Shown here one piece after another: positions 49,881-52,839 of a stretch of 52,839 nucleotides of DNA. The first letter of the stretch is position 1, and every line of letters starts with the position of its first letter. This DNA is from Oscillospiraceae bacterium (GTDB lineage: Bacteria; Bacillota; Clostridia; Oscillospirales; Acutalibacteraceae), in the NCBI GenBank assembly GCA_031261445.1, contig JAISJQ010000027.1, positions 1 to 52,839 of the forward strand, read 5' to 3'. Under the pieces are notes generated by a model that saw only the letters and a list, made by a program, of their open reading frames with translations, did not search any database and was not told where the DNA came from. The translations under genes were made by a program, and so were the position numbers.

Positions 49881-50637
49881 CCCTCACCGCCCGCAGTGCC
49901 CCCTTCTCCAGCCGGGAAACCTGCGCTTGGCTGATGCCGATTTCCTCGGCGACTTCCATTTGCGTGTGCCCTTGCAGGAAGCGCAAAAACAGGATTTTCT
50001 TTTCCCGCGCCGGGAGCTTGCCCAGCGTGTCGCGCAGGGACATTTCGTCTAGCCACGCGTCTTCGCCGTCTGGCGCACGCACTTGATCCATCACGTAGAT
50101 GGTGTCGCCGCCGTCGGCAAACACGGGCTCTTGTAGGCTCACCGGCTCCACGATCGCTTCCAGTGCCAGCAACACTTCTTCGCGCGGCAAGCCCATTTCC
50201 TCTGCGATTTCCTCCACCGATGGCTCGCGCCCCAACGAGTTTTGCAGGTGTTCCCGCGCTTGCATGGCGTGGTACGCGGTGTCGCGAATCGAGCGGCTGA
50301 CGCGCAGGGGGTTGTTGTCCCGCAAATAGCGGCGGATTTCGCCCAGAATCATCGGCACAGCATAGGTGGAAAAGCGCAGATTCAGCGACACATCAAAGTT
50401 GTCAATTGCCTTCATTAGACCAATGCAACCCACCTGGAACAGGTCGTCGGGGTTCTCGCCGCGTCCCACAAAGCGCCCGCAGATGCTCAGCACCAAACGC
50501 AAGTTGCCCGTGATGAGCTGCTCCCGCGCGGTCTTGTCGCCCGCGTGCATGGCCTTGAGCAAGCGGATTTTTTCCGCCTCCTTGAGCACTGTCAGTTTGG
50601 CGGTATCCACGCCGCTGATTTCAATCTTCGCCGTCAT
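49870..50637 (-). CDS. sigG: Forespore sigma factor SigG
   Basis: 255 residues from the ATG at 50637, with AGGGAG 5 bases upstream. It closely follows Bacillus SigG: KIEISGVDTAKL at the start, NPDDLFQVGCIGLMKAIDNF (region 2.2), FSTYAVPMILGEIRRYLRDN (2.3-2.4), VRVS-type LRVSRSIRD, DGGDTIYVMDQV, and EVAEEIGISQAQVSRLEKGA (the region 4.2 helix-turn-helix). It directs late forespore genes, so the organism is or descends from a spore former. spoIIGA and sigE, usual neighbours, are absent here. The stop is inside an F3 repeat. A leader palindrome lies at 50659-50673. Confidence 0.96.
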   Translation of the reverse strand: MTAKIEISGVDTAKLTVLKEAEKIRLLKAMHAGDKTAREQLITGNLRLVLSICGRFVGRGENPDDLFQVGCIGLMKAIDNFDVSLNLRFSTYAVPMILGEIRRYLRDNNPLRVSRSIRDTAYHAMQAREHLQNSLGREPSVEEIAEEMGLPREEVLLALEAIVEPVSLQEPVFADGGDTIYVMDQVRAPDGEDAWLDEMSLRDTLGKLPAREKKILFLRFLQGHTQMEVAEEIGISQAQVSRLEKGALRAVREIR

Positions 50638-50658
50638 AAAAACTCCCTGTTTCTGCGT

Positions 50659-50673
50659 TACTACTGTGTAGTA
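50659..50673 (-). promoter_or_regulatory. Palindrome in the sigG 5' leader
   Basis: TACTAC-TGT-GTAGTA, a perfect 6-bp inverted repeat 22 bases upstream of the sigG start codon; a possible operator or small mRNA hairpin just ahead of the ribosome binding site. No sigma-F promoter could be recognised with confidence. Confidence 0.45.
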
Positions 50674-50697
50674 TTGCCAAAAACAGAGAGGGTAAAC

Positions 50698-50920
50698 AGC
50701 AATGAACAATGAACAATGGACAATGTACAATTATTGTAGGGGCAACCCTTGTGGTTGCCCCGATAAGGCGCTTTGCGTAAAGGGCGACCACAAGGGTCGC
50801 CCCTACGCCTGCCTCGATGTGCAACAATCTTTATTGCGGATTAGTATAAAGTTCTCCAGCGGACGGCCGATCAGGCAAATAATTGTTCATTGTTCATTGT
50901 CAATTGTTCATTGTGTAAAC
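50698..50920. repeat. F1 inverted arms enclosing a composite F6 unit, copy C
   Basis: Left arm CAATGAACAATGAACAATGG (50700-50733) and right arm ATTGTTCATTGTTCATTGTC (50882-50918) enclose GTAGGGGCAACCCTTGTGGT, an inverted GGGTCGCCCCTAC unit (to about 50805) and TTTATTGCGGATTAGTAT, also found near copy B. The right arm encodes the C-terminal residues and stop of the GH13 gene. Confidence 0.8.
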
Positions 50921-52540
50921 TCGTACCTCAAAGGGCTTGAACCAGCCGCCGCGTAGGGTTTCGGGGGCTTGGGGGTTGTTGCTGATGACCAAGCGCCCGG
51001 CCTTGCCGCGCAGTGCTTTGGGCAGGCGGAAGGGGAGAGGCGTGCCCTTGAACAGTGCGATGACCAGCAGCGTCTTGTCGCCTGCGCTTTGGGTGTAGCA
51101 ATAAAAGCGCGGGTGTTTGGGGAGCAGATCCGCATACGTGGCGTGCCGCAGGATGTGCGTGTAGTTCTTGCGCACGCGCAGGAGCTTTTTGGTGTATTGC
51201 AAGACGCTGTCAGGGTCGGCGAGTTGCGCGGCGGCGTTGATCTGCACATAGTTGGGGTTCACTTTCATCCACGGCTTTGCCGTGCTAAAGCCGGCGTTTT
51301 TTTCGGCCGACCACTGCATCGGCGTGCGGGCATGGTCGCGGGCGCGGGCACGCAGGTGGCGCAGCTTGAAATACCGCACAACGGGATTTTTCGCGTCCCG
51401 CAGCATGTTGACCGACTGGATGTCGCGAAACTCGTCCGCCCGCAACGGGATGTCCGTCATGCCCAGTTCCTGCCCCTGATAGATGTAGGGCGTGCCACGG
51501 AAGAACAGTTCGATGGTCAGCAGGCAGCGGCTCGCCTGCCCGTGAAAGCGTTTGGCGGCAAAGCGGTTGGGACTGCGGTGTTGGTCGTGGTTCTCCCAGT
51601 AGGGACTCCACCAAGCGGAATCGGGCATGGACTGCCAAGCGTGCAGCTCGCGCTTGAATTTGCGCAGGGAGTAGTGGCGGTTGATCCATGGCAGGTGGTC
51701 AAAGCTGATCACGCTGTCCAGCAACCCCGACCCCGCGCCGTGGATTTTTGGGGCGGTGGACGCATCAATTCCCACACATTCGCCCACCACCAGCGTGTCG
51801 TAGTTGTGCCAGCTGCGTGCGCCCAGCTCGCGCATGTAGTCGTACCAGCCGCCCGCGCAAATGTTCGCGTCCCGCGCGTCGCCGTCGACCTTCAGTTCCT
51901 TGCCCACTTGGGGAATCACGTCACAGCGAAAGCCGTCCACGCCCAGTGCCAGCCAGTAGTTGCAGATGTCCGCCACCTCCTGCCGTACCGCCGGATTCTT
52001 CCAGTTCAGGTCGGGCTGCTTGACGCTGTACAGGTGCAGATAGTACTGCGCACTCGCCGTGTCCCACTGCCACGCAGAGCCGCCAAAGCACGCCCGCCAG
52101 CCGTTCGGCGGGGCGGGGCGTTTGTCGGCGGATGCGCCAGACGTGAGGCCGTCGCGCCAAATGTAGTAATCGCGATAGGGGCTGTCCCTCCCCTTGCGGG
52201 ATTCCACAAACCATGGGTGCTCGTCGCTGGTGTGGTTGACCACCAAGTCCATCACCAAGCGCATCCCCCGCGCGTGCAAGCCATCGCGCAGGCGAAGCCA
52301 ATCGTCCATCGTGCCAAATTCGGGCATGATGCCGCGATAGTCGCTGATGTCGTAACCGTTGTCGTCGTTGGGGGAGGGGTAGCAGGGGCTGAGCCACACC
52401 GCGTCCACGCCCAGCTCGTGCAGGTAGTCCAGCTTGCTGATAAGCCCGAGGATATCCCCCACGCCGTCGCCGTTGCCGTCCGCAAAACTGCGGGGATAGA
52501 CCTGATAAATCACCGCATCGCGGTACCAGTGTGTTTTCAT
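50900..52540 (-). CDS. GH13 alpha-glucosidase / oligo-1,6-glucosidase
   Basis: 546 residues from the ATG at 52540 (AAGGAG upstream); the open frame continues 99 codons further without a start signal. WYRDAVIYQVYPRSF begins the barrel. Asp207 in GFRCDVI is the nucleophile, Glu254 in VVGECVG the acid/base, and Asp319 in ENHDQHR the transition-state stabiliser. It resembles the oligo-1,6-glucosidase/trehalose-6-phosphate hydrolase group (subfamily not certain). It is cytoplasmic and would release glucose from short alpha-glucans. The last residues (TMNN) come from an F1 repeat. Confidence 0.92.
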   Translation of the reverse strand: MKTHWYRDAVIYQVYPRSFADGNGDGVGDILGLISKLDYLHELGVDAVWLSPCYPSPNDDNGYDISDYRGIMPEFGTMDDWLRLRDGLHARGMRLVMDLVVNHTSDEHPWFVESRKGRDSPYRDYYIWRDGLTSGASADKRPAPPNGWRACFGGSAWQWDTASAQYYLHLYSVKQPDLNWKNPAVRQEVADICNYWLALGVDGFRCDVIPQVGKELKVDGDARDANICAGGWYDYMRELGARSWHNYDTLVVGECVGIDASTAPKIHGAGSGLLDSVISFDHLPWINRHYSLRKFKRELHAWQSMPDSAWWSPYWENHDQHRSPNRFAAKRFHGQASRCLLTIELFFRGTPYIYQGQELGMTDIPLRADEFRDIQSVNMLRDAKNPVVRYFKLRHLRARARDHARTPMQWSAEKNAGFSTAKPWMKVNPNYVQINAAAQLADPDSVLQYTKKLLRVRKNYTHILRHATYADLLPKHPRFYCYTQSAGDKTLLVIALFKGTPLPFRLPKALRGKAGRLVISNNPQAPETLRGGWFKPFEVRVYTMNN

Positions 52541-52567
52541 GTCCGCTCCTTGAACTGTGTTGTGTAG

Positions 52568-52596
52568 ATTATAGCAGAGAATGCGTTTTTTCGCAA
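52568..52596 (-). promoter_or_regulatory. SigA-type promoter of the GH13 gene
   Basis: On the complement: TTGCGA (52591-52596), a 17-base spacer, TATAAT (52568-52573); 27 bases to the ATG. Confidence 0.7.
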
Positions 52597-52643
52597 ATTT
52601 CCGCCGCCCAAAAACTATATTTCGAGATTTTTGACAAAAACAC

Positions 52644-52672
52644 TTGACTTTTTGACGCACAGGTGATATACT
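52644..52672 (+). promoter_or_regulatory. SigA-type promoter of the gene leaving the window
   Basis: TTGACT (52644-52649), a 17-base spacer, TATACT (52667-52672). A leader of about 105 bases follows, with short hairpins (GAGC...GCTC near 52717-52732; GCAC-TTTG-GTGC near 52744-52755). Confidence 0.75.
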
Positions 52673-52783
52673 GTCTTTATCAGAGGAAACATTTGGTAAA
52701 TCGGCAACGAAACGAGCGCAAAACGGCTCTATTATAGATGGACGCACTTTGGTGCATTCACATAAGCATTCGAGGAGGTCAAC

Positions 52784-52839
52784 ATGTTCCGAAAAATTTC
52801 GGCAGATTGGATTTCTCCGCGCAGTGACGCAAACCATCG
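52784..52839 (+). CDS. Start of an unidentified gene, 3' partial
   Basis: ATG preceded by GAGGAGG at a 5-base spacing. Only 18 codons are visible (MFRKISADWISPRSDANH), too few to identify. It is divergent from the GH13 gene and has its own promoter and long leader, so it may be regulated with sugar use, but this is a guess. Confidence 0.65.
   Translation, partial: MFRKISADWISPRSDANH

Overview
The window looks like a chromosomal segment of a GC-rich, spore-forming member of the Firmicutes, probably class Clostridia. The evidence is a clear forespore sigma factor SigG, the AddAB recombination nuclease, an FAD-dependent thymidylate synthase (ThyX), a clostridial 2[4Fe-4S] ferredoxin, InlB-type repeats in a giant surface protein, strong AGGAGG ribosome binding sites and SigA-type promoters. 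No transposase, phage gene or CRISPR array was found. The species cannot be named from the sequence alone.

Layout. 1-4.3 kb: the end of a secreted zincin metalloprotease, a membrane-anchored partner, an SDR oxidoreductase of the mycofactocin-coupled type, then an AT-richer trio of unknown minus-strand genes, one of only 55 residues. 4.4-13.2 kb: a purine operon (purE-purF-purM-purN-purH) behind a structured leader, followed by an NYN-LOTUS RNA-binding/nuclease-like protein and a DUF4874/DUF4832 protein. 13.3-18.9 kb: an 1868-residue exported metalloprotease-like protein with InlB repeats. 19.4-23.9 kb: an atypical radical SAM protein, a class C beta-lactamase-like hydrolase and an M20 peptidase. 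24.2-33.5 kb (minus): ThyX, AddA, AddB and a zinc-ribbon/pseudokinase/PASTA membrane protein. 33.8-37.6 kb: alpha/beta hydrolase, ferredoxin, a DnaA-box cluster in AT-rich DNA, two small membrane proteins and MurA. 38-42.1 kb: a stand-alone E2-type acyltransferase, a GH28-GH5 pair acting on polysaccharides and a 56-residue amphipathic peptide gene. 42.5-47.6 kb (minus): tRNA-Gln, a membrane phosphodiesterase, alpha/beta hydrolase, membrane-fused MurF and Ddl. 47.9-52.8 kb: an acyltransferase 3, a leaderless zinc-ribbon gene, SigG, a GH13 glucosidase and the start of another gene.

How the genes fit together. Purine synthesis steps 1, 3, 5, 6 and 9-10 are grouped at one locus; the remaining pur genes must lie elsewhere. 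MurA, MurF, Ddl and the PASTA protein concern peptidoglycan. AddAB is the double-strand-break end-processing machine. The glycoside hydrolases and the large surface protein suggest life among plant or host polysaccharides.

The most striking unexplained structure is a set of six families of short interspersed repeats. They lie between genes, often as inverted pairs, and in about 14 cases they contain or directly abut the stop codon of the upstream gene; in several they encode its last residues.
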